Part shown: positions 7,553 through 16,262 of the stretch, in pieces
How positions within the stretch are numbered: position 1 is the stretch's first letter
Layout: each line of letters opens with the position of its first letter
Assembly (NCBI GenBank): GCA_003533785.1
Contig: DQCR01000040.1
Coordinates: forward strand, 13,001 to 47,421
From: Flavobacteriaceae bacterium
Lineage (GTDB): Bacteria; Bacteroidota; Bacteroidia; Flavobacteriales; Flavobacteriaceae
DNA: 34,421 bases
Direction: 5' to 3'
The notes under the pieces: generated by a model
Database searches by the model: none
Told to the model about the DNA's origin: nothing
What the model saw: only the letters and a program-made list of their open reading frames with translations
Made by a program: the position numbers and the translations under genes

Positions 7553-8822
7553 AAGGAACATTCTTTTTGATCGGGATACCTGGCAAGAGATTTTTGGATC
7601 CATATCCAAAAATAAAACCCGAACTATCATTACAGTCATTGGCGTTTTGTGGGGAATCTTTATCTATATTACCCTTTCGGGCTCGGCTAAAGGAATGGAT
7701 AATGGCTTTGACAAAGCTTTTGAGAACGTAGCCATCAATTCTATGTTTCTTTGGGCCCAACGCACCAGTTTACCTTATGATGGATTTAAATCGGGACGGT
7801 CTCCACAGCTAAAGCTTCAAGATGCTGAGTACATCAAAAAAAGAGTCCCTTCCGTTGAGTTTATCGCACCTAGAAATACGCGTGGGTTGTTTGATGGAGG
7901 ACAACCACCCATTGTTGTTAGAGGTTCTAAAACAGGGAACTATACCATCTATGGAGACACTCCTGAATATGTCAATATTTTCCCCCTTAAGATATTTGAA
8001 GGTGGACGGTATCTAAATACAGACGACTACAAATACGAACGAAAAATATGCATCATCGGTGAAAGAACCAAGTCAGAATTATTCGAAAAAGAGGAGGACC
8101 CTATTGGCGCTTACATCAATATAAGCGGAATTTATTTTCAAGTGGTAGGAATGCATAAAACGAGTGATGAAGGGGGTTTTGCTTCCGATAGTGATATCTA
8201 CATTCCATTATCCACCTTCCGAAGGCTTTACAATACAGGTCAAGACGTTGATTGGTTTACCATAGCTGCTAGTGATGACGCCGATGTCGTTGCAGTAGAA
8301 AAACAGGTTAAACAAGTACTTAGGCGCATTCACCGAGTACATCCAGACGACGAACGTGCCTTTGGCTCATTCAACTTAGGTGAAATTTGGAACCGAATCA
8401 TTGGATTTAAAGACGGACTGACACTAATGTCTTTAATCGTTGGTATAGCGACCATTATCGCTGGTGTTATTGGAATTGGTAACATTTTGCTTATCTCCGT
8501 TAAAGAACGTACAAAAGAGCTTGGCGTTCGTCGAGCGATTGGAGCCACTCCCTCTGAAGTTCGAAAACAAATACTATTGGAATCGGTCTTCCTTACCCTT
8601 TTGGCTGGTATCATTGGAATCATACTGGGTGCTTTTGTCCTAGCTGGAATCAATGCTGGTACTGCCAATTTAGACGATTTTCCATTTACAAACCCAACAG
8701 TACCCCCCTCCTATATAATTGGAGCATTATTCACCATGATTAGTATGGGAGTACTCATTGGATTGATACCCGCGCAACGGGCGGTTAGTATTAAACCCAT
8801 AGACGCCCTAAGAGAAGAATAG
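7545..8822 (+). CDS. ABC transporter permease, MacB-like (second of two)
   Basis: A 425-residue paralogue of the preceding permease with the same topology: an N-terminal helix with a TVIGVLWGIFIYITL core, a periplasmic MacB-PCD domain, and three C-terminal helices with LLISVKERTKELGVRRAIGATP. N-terminal TWQEIFGSISKNKTRTII resembles the RWQEIFETIRKNKLRTFL of its partner, which points to an old tandem duplication. It starts in an 8-base overlap (ATGAGTAG) and ends 24 bases before the adaptor gene. A heterodimeric permease is inferred from the pairing. Confidence 0.93.
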   Translation: MSRRNILFDRDTWQEIFGSISKNKTRTIITVIGVLWGIFIYITLSGSAKGMDNGFDKAFENVAINSMFLWAQRTSLPYDGFKSGRSPQLKLQDAEYIKKRVPSVEFIAPRNTRGLFDGGQPPIVVRGSKTGNYTIYGDTPEYVNIFPLKIFEGGRYLNTDDYKYERKICIIGERTKSELFEKEEDPIGAYINISGIYFQVVGMHKTSDEGGFASDSDIYIPLSTFRRLYNTGQDVDWFTIAASDDADVVAVEKQVKQVLRRIHRVHPDDERAFGSFNLGEIWNRIIGFKDGLTLMSLIVGIATIIAGVIGIGNILLISVKERTKELGVRRAIGATPSEVRKQILLESVFLTLLAGIIGIILGAFVLAGINAGTANLDDFPFTNPTVPPSYIIGALFTMISMGVLIGLIPAQRAVSIKPIDALREE

Positions 8823-8846
8823 ATAAATTAATACCCAACCTTTATA

Positions 8847-9965
8847 ATGAAAATTGTACGATATTTCCTCATTTCAATCTTAGTATTAGGCAGCCTTTTT
8901 GCGACGGCCTATTTTATTAAGACCAACAGTAAATCCATCAAAACCTACGAGACCGAAAGTCCTTTTATTACGTCAATAGAAAGGAAAACGGTAGTTACCG
9001 GTAAGGTCATTCCCGAAGACGAAGTAGAAATCAAACCTCAAGTATCAGGGATTTTAGACAAAATCTTTGTTGAGGAAGGGGATATTGTCAAGGCAGGCGA
9101 CTTGTTGGCCAAAGTGCAAATTGTCCCCGATGAATCCAGTTTGAATAGCGCACAAGGGCGGGTAAATAACGCCAAAATTGTATTGGCCAACGCCCGACTT
9201 GATTTTGAGAGAAATCAGAAGCTATATGCCAAAGAAATTATCTCACAAAGAGATTTTGAATCTTCTGAACTTGGCTTTAAGCAAGCCCAACAAGAACTAA
9301 AAATTGCCAAGTCTAACTTGCAAATAATCAAAGAAGGATCGGTAGGTGGAGCAAGGACAGCAAATACTAATATTCGGGCAACTATAGCAGGTACGGTACT
9401 CGAGATACCTATTGAGGAAGGCGATCAGGTAACTGAGAGTAATACCTTCAATAATGGAACAACCATCGCTTCTGTAGCCGATTTAAATAAAATGATTTTC
9501 GAGGGAGAAGTTGACGAAGCGGAAGTGGGTAAGCTATATATAGATATGCCATTGCAAGTCAATTTAGGAGCCATTCAAGGAAGAGCATTTGAAGCCAAGC
9601 TAAAATTTATTTCACCCAAAGGAAATGAAGATCAAGGAGCAGTAAAATTTACCATAGAAGGAGATGTTTATTTAGAAGATGTGTTTGTTCGTGCTGGCTA
9701 TAGTGCCAACGCTTCCATTATACTCGAGCGGAAAGACAGCATTCTTGCCTTGCCTGAATCCGTTATTCAATTCGACCGTAAATCGGAAGAACCCTATGTG
9801 GAGATCAAAAATAAGGATGGCAGCTTTGAGCGCAGCGAAATAGAAACAGGGATTTCAGACGGGATTAATGTAGAGATACTTTCTGGAGTGGATAAAGGGG
9901 ATGAAATCAAAGTATGGAATAAGACCGAACCTAAAAAACTGGGGGAAGACGATGAAGACAACTAA
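8847..9965 (+). CDS. Periplasmic adaptor subunit (MacA/HlyD-like membrane fusion protein)
   Basis: A 372-residue membrane fusion protein that bridges the permease and the outer-membrane channel. It has an N-terminal anchor (about residues 5-25), a first lipoyl half (VEIKPQVSGILDKIFVEEGDIVKAGDLLAKV), an alpha-helical hairpin (about 95-165, rich in Gln, Asn and Lys), the second lipoyl half (IRATIAGTVLEIPIEEGDQV), a beta-barrel and a C-terminal proximal domain. The tail is acidic (GEDDEDN). The hairpin is short, as in MacA-type adaptors. Its place between the permeases and the TolC-like gene makes the role clear; the substrate is unknown. Confidence 0.93.
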   Translation: MKIVRYFLISILVLGSLFATAYFIKTNSKSIKTYETESPFITSIERKTVVTGKVIPEDEVEIKPQVSGILDKIFVEEGDIVKAGDLLAKVQIVPDESSLNSAQGRVNNAKIVLANARLDFERNQKLYAKEIISQRDFESSELGFKQAQQELKIAKSNLQIIKEGSVGGARTANTNIRATIAGTVLEIPIEEGDQVTESNTFNNGTTIASVADLNKMIFEGEVDEAEVGKLYIDMPLQVNLGAIQGRAFEAKLKFISPKGNEDQGAVKFTIEGDVYLEDVFVRAGYSANASIILERKDSILALPESVIQFDRKSEEPYVEIKNKDGSFERSEIETGISDGINVEILSGVDKGDEIKVWNKTEPKKLGEDDEDN

Positions 9966-9986
9966 CCCAACTAACCTAATTTAACC

Positions 9987-11414
9987 ATGACTAAAATCAG
10001 GAAACTATTCAAAGGCTTTATTTGCCTTGGGATTGTAACAGCCCAGGCGCAACAGCCTCCTCTTTCTTTGGAAGATTGTGTAACTCTGGCCTTGGAAAAA
10101 AACATTAACATCAAGCAGTCTCAATTGGATGTCCAAAACGCAGGAATTGACCAAATGGATGCTTTTGGAAATTTTCTTCCATCTGTCAACCTCACGGCTT
10201 CGCATTTTTGGAATAATGGATTAAACCAAAATATTACAACGGGTCTTTTAGAAAATTTGACTACTGAATTTTCATCTTTTCAAGGGAATATAGGTGTGGA
10301 TATTTTTAAAGGTCTTCAAAACATCAATCAGTATCGCCGGGCGCAATTAAACATATTGGCTCAGCAATATCGAATGGCGGATATGGCCGATGATGTGAGT
10401 TTATTTGTAGCCAATGCCTATTTACAAGTTGTACTCAACAAAGAAGTCTTGGTGGTTCAAGAACAGCAATTGGAAACAACGCAATTGGAACTCGCTCGGA
10501 CAAAAGAATTAGTAGAAGCGGGGGTATTGACCCCTCGAGACCTTTTCGAGTTAGAAGCCAATCTAGCTACACAGGAGCAAAGTTTTGTTCTGGCAGAGAA
10601 CAATTATCGCTTAAGCAAAATTAACTTAGCCCAATTGCTTCTCATTACAGATTACAACAACTTTGAAATTGCCCTCGAAGATTTTTCCATACCATTTCCC
10701 AGTATTCTCGAAAAAAACCCAAAGGAAATTTTTGAAAAGGCCTTGACCTTTAGAAACGACATGAAGTTAGCAAAAACTAATATTGATATCGCTCAAAAAG
10801 ATTTAGACATTGCCAAAGGGGCATTGTATCCTCGTTTGTCAGGATTCTACTCTTATAGCACTCGAATCACCTATAATGATAGACTTATAGGTGCAGGAAC
10901 CTTTAGTACCGTACCCTTGGGTTATGTTGCAGGGACTGGTGATCTTGTTGTCCGTGAGTTTGAAGATCAAACTATTGCAGCTCCCTTGTCTTTTGCCGAT
11001 CAATTTAGCCTGTATGACGGGCATAATTTTGGCCTACAATTGTCTATTCCTGTTTTCAATGGTAACTCATTGTCCAACTCGGTAAAGCGATCTAAAGTAA
11101 ATTTAGAGCGATCTAAAAATATCTTCGGACAGCAAGAATTGGATTTAGAAACTTCTGTGAACCAAGCTTTTAATGACTCCAAAGGATCTTATAAACTATA
11201 TGAAGCAAGTCTTAAAACGGAGGTAGCTACCCAACGAGCAGCACAAGATGCTTTGGAACGTTTCCAAGCGGGCGCAATGAATTCCTTTGATTATGTACAA
11301 GCCAAGCAACGACACGAAGCAGCTGTATCTGATGCCATTCGTGCCAAATTTGATTATGTTTTCAAACTGAAAGTATTGGAGTTTTATTTTGGACTCCCTT
11401 TAGAAATAAACTGA
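9987..11414 (+). CDS. TolC-family outer membrane efflux protein
   Basis: A 475-residue TolC-like channel. It has a signal peptide (about residues 1-22, ending AQAQ) and two repeats of the outer membrane efflux domain. The first starts with LSLEDCVTLALEKNINIKQSQLDVQNA. The second starts around IFEKALTFRNDMKLAKTNIDIAQKDL, and its barrel-like portion includes FSLYDGHNFGLQLSIPVFNG. Long Gln/Glu-rich helices form the periplasmic tunnel. It closes the ATPase-permease-permease-adaptor operon, giving a full path from inner membrane to outside, and a strong terminator follows 20 bases later. Confidence 0.94.
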   Translation: MTKIRKLFKGFICLGIVTAQAQQPPLSLEDCVTLALEKNINIKQSQLDVQNAGIDQMDAFGNFLPSVNLTASHFWNNGLNQNITTGLLENLTTEFSSFQGNIGVDIFKGLQNINQYRRAQLNILAQQYRMADMADDVSLFVANAYLQVVLNKEVLVVQEQQLETTQLELARTKELVEAGVLTPRDLFELEANLATQEQSFVLAENNYRLSKINLAQLLLITDYNNFEIALEDFSIPFPSILEKNPKEIFEKALTFRNDMKLAKTNIDIAQKDLDIAKGALYPRLSGFYSYSTRITYNDRLIGAGTFSTVPLGYVAGTGDLVVREFEDQTIAAPLSFADQFSLYDGHNFGLQLSIPVFNGNSLSNSVKRSKVNLERSKNIFGQQELDLETSVNQAFNDSKGSYKLYEASLKTEVATQRAAQDALERFQAGAMNSFDYVQAKQRHEAAVSDAIRAKFDYVFKLKVLEFYFGLPLEIN

Positions 11415-11434
11415 GCAAAAAAAAAGAAAGAATC

Positions 11435-11471
11435 AAAACCCATGCTTTCCCAGTATGGGTTTTTTATTTTT
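11435..11471 (+). terminator. Rho-independent terminator of the efflux operon
   Basis: A 9-bp stem AAAACCCAT/ATGGGTTTT (11435-11443 with 11455-11463), an 11-base loop and a T-rich tail to 11471. The tail overlaps the candidate tsaB -7 element. Confidence 0.85.
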
Positions 11472-11472
11472 G
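11465..11472 (+). promoter_or_regulatory. Candidate -7 element of tsaB inside the terminator tail
   Basis: TATTTTTG fits TAnnTTTG and ends 4 bases before the GTG at 11477. If used, transcription would begin at or next to the start codon. No TTG -33 element is visible at normal spacing, and the T-rich context could produce the match by chance. Confidence 0.4.
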
Positions 11473-11476
11473 CCAT

Positions 11477-12151
11477 GTGTCGTATTTGTTATATATAGAA
11501 ACCTCTAGTAAAAACTGTTCGGTAGGGATCAGTGAAAATGGAAAGCTCCTCTTCAAAAAAGAATTGAGCGAAGCCTCGTTTAGTCATGCCGAAAAACTTC
11601 ATCCTTTTATCAACGAGGTTCTCCATTCTTCAAATCTTTCTATTGAAAGCATATCTGCAGTTGTAGTGGGTATGGGGCCAGGTTCCTATACAGGTCTTCG
11701 GATAGGAGTAGCAGCAGCCAAAGGAATTTGTTATGCGCTTGGACTGCCTTTGATTTCAGTAGGGAGCCTGGAAACCCTCGCAAAGGGGGTTCTCCCTTCT
11801 TCGGCATGTTACATCATTCCTATGATAGATGCCCGACGAATGGAAGTCTACACAGCCGTATTCGATGAACAAGGAAAAGTACTCAAAGCTCCTTGGGCAG
11901 AAGTCTTAGAAATTCACTCATTTGCATCGTATTTAAAACAAAGAAAATGTTTTTTTGTCGGTGACGGAAGTATTAAGTTTCAATCACTTACAAGCCATGC
12001 CAATGCTCATTTTGAATCTATTCCTAGCGAGCCTACTGTTAAACATATGGTTGCTATAGCCACAGAAAAGTTTAACAACAAAGAATTTGAAGATTTGGCT
12101 TACTTTGAACCTTTCTACCTCAAGGAATTTTATACCCCGCCCTCTAAGTAA
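11477..12151 (+). CDS. tsaB: tRNA threonylcarbamoyladenosine biosynthesis protein TsaB
   Basis: TsaB is the ASKHA-fold partner that scaffolds TsaD in making t6A at position 37 of ANN-decoding tRNAs. The N-terminus LLYIETSSKNCSVGI is the phosphate-1 strand, and GMGPGSYTGLRIGVAAAKGI is the conserved TsaB core near residues 66-85, followed by PMIDARRMEVYTA. The length (224) is normal. The start is GTG 11477: the ATG at 11475 is out of frame and stops at once, and the conserved N-terminus leaves no room for a later start. It begins 6 bases after the upstream terminator tail and overlaps the convergent DUF255 gene by 8 bases at its 3' end. Confidence 0.94.
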   Translation: MSYLLYIETSSKNCSVGISENGKLLFKKELSEASFSHAEKLHPFINEVLHSSNLSIESISAVVVGMGPGSYTGLRIGVAAAKGICYALGLPLISVGSLETLAKGVLPSSACYIIPMIDARRMEVYTAVFDEQGKVLKAPWAEVLEIHSFASYLKQRKCFFVGDGSIKFQSLTSHANAHFESIPSEPTVKHMVAIATEKFNNKEFEDLAYFEPFYLKEFYTPPSK

Positions 12152-14180
12152 GAATTGTCTTCAGTTGCTTTAAGGCTTCCTTTTCCGAAGTTGTAGGAAA
12201 CAAACAGCTTTGGTTTTGGCACACATAGAATGTGGTTTGATTTACCTTCGTCCGATGGGCAAGCATAGGTATTTGCTCTTCCTCAGATGAGTTTTGACCT
12301 ATGACGATTAATAAATTAGGGGAGTACTGTTTTGAAAAATTGGAGGCAGAACGAAATGCATTCTGTCCAGTTATGACTATTTCAATTTCGGTTTGTTGCA
12401 TCAACAGATCAATATATTGCCAGAGCGCATATCCTTTGGGATACGAAGCGATATTGGAGTCTAATTGCCGAACTCTTTGTTGTGCGGCTTGTTTCCAAGC
12501 TGGAATCGAAAAATAACGGCTGAGCCACCATTGATTTTCTGTCATTATTGCATTGGAAGACGGTATCACATTATCTTCTATTTCAATAGGATTGTATAAG
12601 CTGTCCTTTTGGTTTTTATTTTTGAAGTAAAATAAAGCTGTATCTGAATCATAAAAATGTTGGAGACAGTAGTCAAAAAGACTTTTAGCACGATTGAGAT
12701 ATTCAAATCTAAAAAAGGTCTGATAACCTATTAGGAGTGCCTGAATTACAGTTGCATAATCTTCCAGATATCCTTCTGACTCTTTTTTCCAAAGACGTAA
12801 AAGGGTACCCTCAGGAGCAATTAATTGATTTTGAATAAATTTCAGGGATGCGGAAGCTGTCAAGGCAATTTCTTCATCACAAGTCGCTTGGTATGCTTTG
12901 CACAATCCAGATGCTATGAGAGCATTCCAACTGCTGACAACTTTTGAATCCTCAAGGGGTTTGGGCCTTCTTTTTCGTATGCGTTGCAATTTATTCTGCC
13001 AGTCACGTTTATTTTTCAGAAAGTCCTCTATTTGAATATTGTTCCTTTTTGCAAATGCTTCTGCTGTTTCTGTTTGGAACAATACGTACTGCTCTTTTTC
13101 CCAGTAGCCAGTGCTATTGATATTATAAAAATCTTGAAAACGTTTAAAATCATTTCCCAATATAGTTTTTAACTCCTTAGTCGTCCATGTGTAGTATGCA
13201 CCTTCTCTCGTTTTTCCTTCTGTATCTTGGCTATCGGCGTCTAAAGCACAAGAGAAGCCGCCTTGTTGCTGTAGTAAATTATGTTTTAAAAACTGAAAGC
13301 AACTGTAAATACGATCCCTATACAAGGGATTCTTTTCTTCTAAATAGGCTTCGCTGAAGATTGTAAGTAACTGTCCGTTGTCGTATCCCATTTTTTCAAA
13401 ATGGGGGATGTGCCAACGTTCGTCAACGGAGTACCTAGAAAAACCACCTTCTATGGGATCGTGAATTCCTCCTAGGGCCATCTTTTTAATTGTATTTTTA
13501 AAATGCAACTTTGCCACTGAATTGTTCAGTATGCTGCCCGCATACTGAAAAAATCGCAATAAAACGGGCATAGGGAATTTGGGGGCATTAAATCCTCCCC
13601 ACTCGGGGTCACGACCCTTGAGCATTTCGGGAAGATAATTTTTTGATTGCTCCTGCTTATCTTCTTGAGTTGTATTGGTTGAAAAGGGATTTTGAGCTTC
13701 TAGTAAGCCGCCTTCAAATGCATCCGCATAGTCTTCTAAACTTTTTGGATTTTCTTCTTGTAACGTCTTTATTTTATTGAGGGAAGCCATCCATCGATCT
13801 TTAGGAAGGTAGGTACATCCCCAGATTGGTCGTCCGTCGGGAAGTGCTATTATATTCAAAGGCCAACCGCCTTGTCCTGTCAACAGCTGAAGGGCTTGCA
13901 TGTATATTTGATCTAAGTCGGGGCGTTCTTCTCGATCTATTTTGATGCAATGAAAAGTCCGATTCATTACTTTGGCTACTGTTTTTGATTCAAAGCATTC
14001 TTTTTCCATGACATGACACCAATGGCAGGTGGCATATCCGATACTGATCAGAAGCAATTCTTTATTCTGTTGTAGCTTAGTGAAGTCTGTTTTTTCCCAG
14101 GTCTGCCAGTATACAGGATTGGTAGCGTGTTGTTGTAGATAGGGACTAGTTTCACTCCCTAAAATATTGGCGCTAGCCAC
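12144..14180 (-). CDS. DUF255 thioredoxin-domain protein (YyaL/SSP411 family)
   Basis: A 678-residue protein of the YyaL/spermatogenesis-associated protein 20 family. The N-terminal thioredoxin-like domain has the family hallmarks ETSPYLQQHATNPVYW and GYATCHWCHVMEKECF, with C52 and C55 as the CxxC pair, then GGWPLNIIALPDGRPIWGCTYLP. The remaining 500 residues form an alpha/alpha six-barrel like N-acylglucosamine 2-epimerase, with EGGFSRYSVDERWHIPHFEKM and SSWNALIASGL. The biochemical role of the family is not settled. The start is GTG 14180, 4 bases behind the Nfu gene stop, so the two are cotranscribed. The 3' end overlaps tsaB by 8 bases. Confidence 0.92.
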   Translation of the reverse strand: MASANILGSETSPYLQQHATNPVYWQTWEKTDFTKLQQNKELLLISIGYATCHWCHVMEKECFESKTVAKVMNRTFHCIKIDREERPDLDQIYMQALQLLTGQGGWPLNIIALPDGRPIWGCTYLPKDRWMASLNKIKTLQEENPKSLEDYADAFEGGLLEAQNPFSTNTTQEDKQEQSKNYLPEMLKGRDPEWGGFNAPKFPMPVLLRFFQYAGSILNNSVAKLHFKNTIKKMALGGIHDPIEGGFSRYSVDERWHIPHFEKMGYDNGQLLTIFSEAYLEEKNPLYRDRIYSCFQFLKHNLLQQQGGFSCALDADSQDTEGKTREGAYYTWTTKELKTILGNDFKRFQDFYNINSTGYWEKEQYVLFQTETAEAFAKRNNIQIEDFLKNKRDWQNKLQRIRKRRPKPLEDSKVVSSWNALIASGLCKAYQATCDEEIALTASASLKFIQNQLIAPEGTLLRLWKKESEGYLEDYATVIQALLIGYQTFFRFEYLNRAKSLFDYCLQHFYDSDTALFYFKNKNQKDSLYNPIEIEDNVIPSSNAIMTENQWWLSRYFSIPAWKQAAQQRVRQLDSNIASYPKGYALWQYIDLLMQQTEIEIVITGQNAFRSASNFSKQYSPNLLIVIGQNSSEEEQIPMLAHRTKVNQTTFYVCQNQSCLFPTTSEKEALKQLKTILT

Positions 14181-14184
14181 TGTG

Positions 14185-15075
14185 TTAACCGTTGATTGCT
14201 GACACAGTAGCTACTTTTCCTGGCATCATTTCTTTAAGCATATTTTCGATACCATTTTTAAGTGTAAAGGTCGACGAAGGACATCCGCTGCAAGCTCCTT
14301 GTAATACGACTTCTACTTCCTTTTTGGCCTCGTCATACTGTGAAAAAGCAATATTTCCTCCATCCGAAGCAACAGCAGGTTTGATATATTCATCAAGGAT
14401 TTTTACAATTTGTTGTTCAGTAGGGGTTCGCTCAATGTTTGGGGCCTTTTCACTGTGCTGTTTTTTTTCAGCAAGTTGGGTGATTACCGCTTTACCATCG
14501 GCTAAGTGGGCGCGTACAAATTCTCTTATTTCCATTGTTATACTGTCCCAATCGGCCACCTCATATTTGGTTATGGATATATAATTGGTATCAATAAATA
14601 CCTCTTTGACATAGGAAAAATGAAATAGAGCTTGTGCTAAGGGTGCACTTTTCGTATCATCAATACTTTTGAATTCTTGCAATTCGTCGACCAACATTTT
14701 ATTAGCAACAAACTTCATGACAGCTGGATTCGGTGTCTGCTCAGCGTAAACAGTGACTGGAACTTGTTTGGAAACCAATTCACCATTTAGTATTTCACCC
14801 CCATCATTCAAATAGTTTTGAAGTTGTTCGGCAACTTCTGTAAGGACATCTTCCCATTCCAAAATATTAAAACGTTCTATTTTAATTGACCCCTCCTGAA
14901 TTGATACTGATTTCACAAAGGGTAAATAAAATAATTGTTGAACTAATGGAGCCTCTTTTGCCTCATCAATAGTTTTAAAGTGAAATGTTTTCTCAACAGC
15001 TAGCGGAGGATCGATAGAAAATTGAGCTAGAGTATTCCCTTTTTTACAACGACCTTGAACAGAATAGCGATTCAT
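14185..15075 (-). CDS. NifU/Nfu-type iron-sulfur scaffold protein with duplicated N-terminal domain
   Basis: The C-terminal domain has the Nfu cluster-binding motif ACSGCPSSTFTLKNGIE (C262 and C265) that carries a 4Fe-4S cluster for transfer to target enzymes. Before it stand two copies of the Nfu N-terminal domain. The second has QTPNPAVMKF and SAPLAQALFHFSYVKEVFI. The first is a divergent copy with EAPLVQQLFYLPFVKSVSI and lacks the TPNP motif. I choose ATG 15075 (296 residues) over TTG 15090, because the TTG lies inside a good -7 element. It heads a two-gene unit with the DUF255 protein. Confidence 0.9.
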   Translation of the reverse strand: MNRYSVQGRCKKGNTLAQFSIDPPLAVEKTFHFKTIDEAKEAPLVQQLFYLPFVKSVSIQEGSIKIERFNILEWEDVLTEVAEQLQNYLNDGGEILNGELVSKQVPVTVYAEQTPNPAVMKFVANKMLVDELQEFKSIDDTKSAPLAQALFHFSYVKEVFIDTNYISITKYEVADWDSITMEIREFVRAHLADGKAVITQLAEKKQHSEKAPNIERTPTEQQIVKILDEYIKPAVASDGGNIAFSQYDEAKKEVEVVLQGACSGCPSSTFTLKNGIENMLKEMMPGKVATVSAING

Positions 15076-15087
15076 TTTTCTTTTTTT

Positions 15088-15095
15088 CAAAACTA
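15088..15095 (-). promoter_or_regulatory. Candidate -7 element of the nfu-yyaL unit
   Basis: Reads TAGTTTTG on the minus strand, matching TAnnTTTG, and ends 12 bases before the ATG at 15075. It excludes the TTG at 15090 as a start if used. The -33 element is not clear. Confidence 0.5.
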
Positions 15096-15162
15096 CGAAA
15101 GTTAAGAGAATTACTCTCCTAGCAACTGTCCTTAAAAAAACTTAGATTTAATAAAAAAAAGA

Positions 15163-15678
15163 ATGCTTATAAAATCAGTTCGCGGATTTCATCCGGAATA
15201 TGGCGATAGTTGTTTTATAGCTGACAATGCTACTTTGATTGGAGACGTTATAATGGGAGAGGACTGTTCTGTGTGGTTTCAGGCTGTAATTCGTGGAGAT
15301 GTCAATAGCATTCGAATAGGGGATCGAGTCAATGTTCAGGACGGTGTAGTGATTCACGGTACTTTTGAGAAATCATCAACTACTATTGGAGACGATGTAT
15401 CGATTGGTCATAATGCATTGGTACATGGTTGCACTATAGAAGACAAAGTGCTCATTGGAATGGGTAGCATTGTAATGGATGATTGTGTGATCGGTATTGG
15501 GAGTGTGATTGCCGCAGGTAGTGTACTCCCCAAAAATACTGTTGTTCCTCCAGGAAGCGTCTATGCAGGGGTTCCTGCACGTTTTTTAAAACCCACCTCA
15601 AAAGAGCTTTTGGAGGAAGAAATTGAACGCATTGCAAAGAACTACATTACTTATGCTTCTTGGTTTTCGAGCGAATAA
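15163..15678 (+). CDS. Gamma-carbonic anhydrase family protein
   Basis: A 171-residue left-handed beta-helix protein of the hexapeptide-repeat gamma-carbonic anhydrase family (YrdA/PaaY/CaiE-like). The repeats run from about residue 12 to 140. The three zinc-binding His are present: H65 in VVIHGTF, and H83 and H88 in SIGHNALVHGC. The family members hydrate CO2 or are metal-binding relatives without proven activity. VYAGVPARFLKP before the C-terminal helix is typical. It is transcribed divergently from the nfu gene with 87 bases between starts and stands alone. The hairpin behind it reads as a terminator mainly in the opposite direction. Confidence 0.92.
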   Translation: MLIKSVRGFHPEYGDSCFIADNATLIGDVIMGEDCSVWFQAVIRGDVNSIRIGDRVNVQDGVVIHGTFEKSSTTIGDDVSIGHNALVHGCTIEDKVLIGMGSIVMDDCVIGIGSVIAAGSVLPKNTVVPPGSVYAGVPARFLKPTSKELLEEEIERIAKNYITYASWFSSE

Positions 15679-15703
15679 AAAAACCGCTTCCTCAGGAAAC
15701 GGT
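15676..15703 (-). terminator. Terminator of the envelope operon (minus strand)
   Basis: On the minus strand the hairpin ACCG-x-TTCC/GGAA-x-CGGT (15683-15703, one internal mismatch, TGA loop) is followed by a T-run made by the A tract at 15677-15683. It lies 28 bases after the ompH stop. On the plus strand the T tract is poor, though the hairpin may still protect the carbonic anhydrase mRNA. Confidence 0.75.
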
Positions 15704-15731
15704 CTAGTTTGGTTTGAAAAGAAAAGATGTC

Positions 15732-16235
15732 TTAGAATCCGAGTTCTGTCTTAACATCGGCCATAAGATCTGTCCCTTTAGACATAATCACGCTGCCTCC
15801 TGCGGAAGAATCCAAAACGTAGTCAAATCCTTGAGCTGAAGCAACTTTCTCAATGGCGGTACGTGCTTTTTCATAAAGCGGACGCATCATCTCCACTTGT
15901 TTTTTTTGTAGATCTTGGGCAGCTTGCTGTCGAAATTGCTCCAAAGATTGTTGAATTCCTTCCAGTTCAGTTCGGCGCTTCTGATTGATAATTTCAGATT
16001 TGTTCTCCGCGTCAGCGGCGTAGGTTTGCGCTTTGGCTTGGTATTCTTTAACAGAGTTTTCCAAGTCTGTTGAATAAGTTTTTTCCAATTCAGCAATTTC
16101 TTTTTGTGCAGCGATCACTTCAGGCATTTCACTGATGAGCTTTTGGACTTCAATATGAGCCACTTTGGATTGTGCAAAGCTGGCAGTTGATACCATAAGA
16201 AGTGCTGCTGTAAAAAGTTGTTTCAATAGTTTCAT
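15732..16235 (-). CDS. OmpH/Skp-family periplasmic chaperone (second copy)
   Basis: A 167-residue Skp-like protein. It has a signal peptide (about residues 1-22, ending ASFAQ), a VAHIEVQKLISEMPEV start of the beta core, a long charged coiled-coil region (about 38-115) and a closing region GFDYVLDSSAGGSVIMSKGTDL. Skp trimers hold unfolded outer-membrane proteins during transit to the BAM complex. It lies 27 bases behind another ompH-type gene and is the last gene of the bamA operon, followed by a terminator. The two copies are clearly paralogous but not close. Confidence 0.92.
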   Translation of the reverse strand: MKLLKQLFTAALLMVSTASFAQSKVAHIEVQKLISEMPEVIAAQKEIAELEKTYSTDLENSVKEYQAKAQTYAADAENKSEIINQKRRTELEGIQQSLEQFRQQAAQDLQKKQVEMMRPLYEKARTAIEKVASAQGFDYVLDSSAGGSVIMSKGTDLMADVKTELGF

Positions 16236-16262
16236 AATTTATTTTTTAATAAAACGAATCTG

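Noticed and set aside
8330..8668. 112-residue minus-strand open frame inside the second permease gene
   Set aside because: Shadow frame of the conserved FtsX-type region of the permease; Ser/Pro/Ile-rich composition without domain.
14192..14584. 130-residue plus-strand open frame opposite the Nfu gene
   Set aside because: It lies wholly antisense to a strongly supported coding region, shows no recognisable domain, and has no promoter element of its own.
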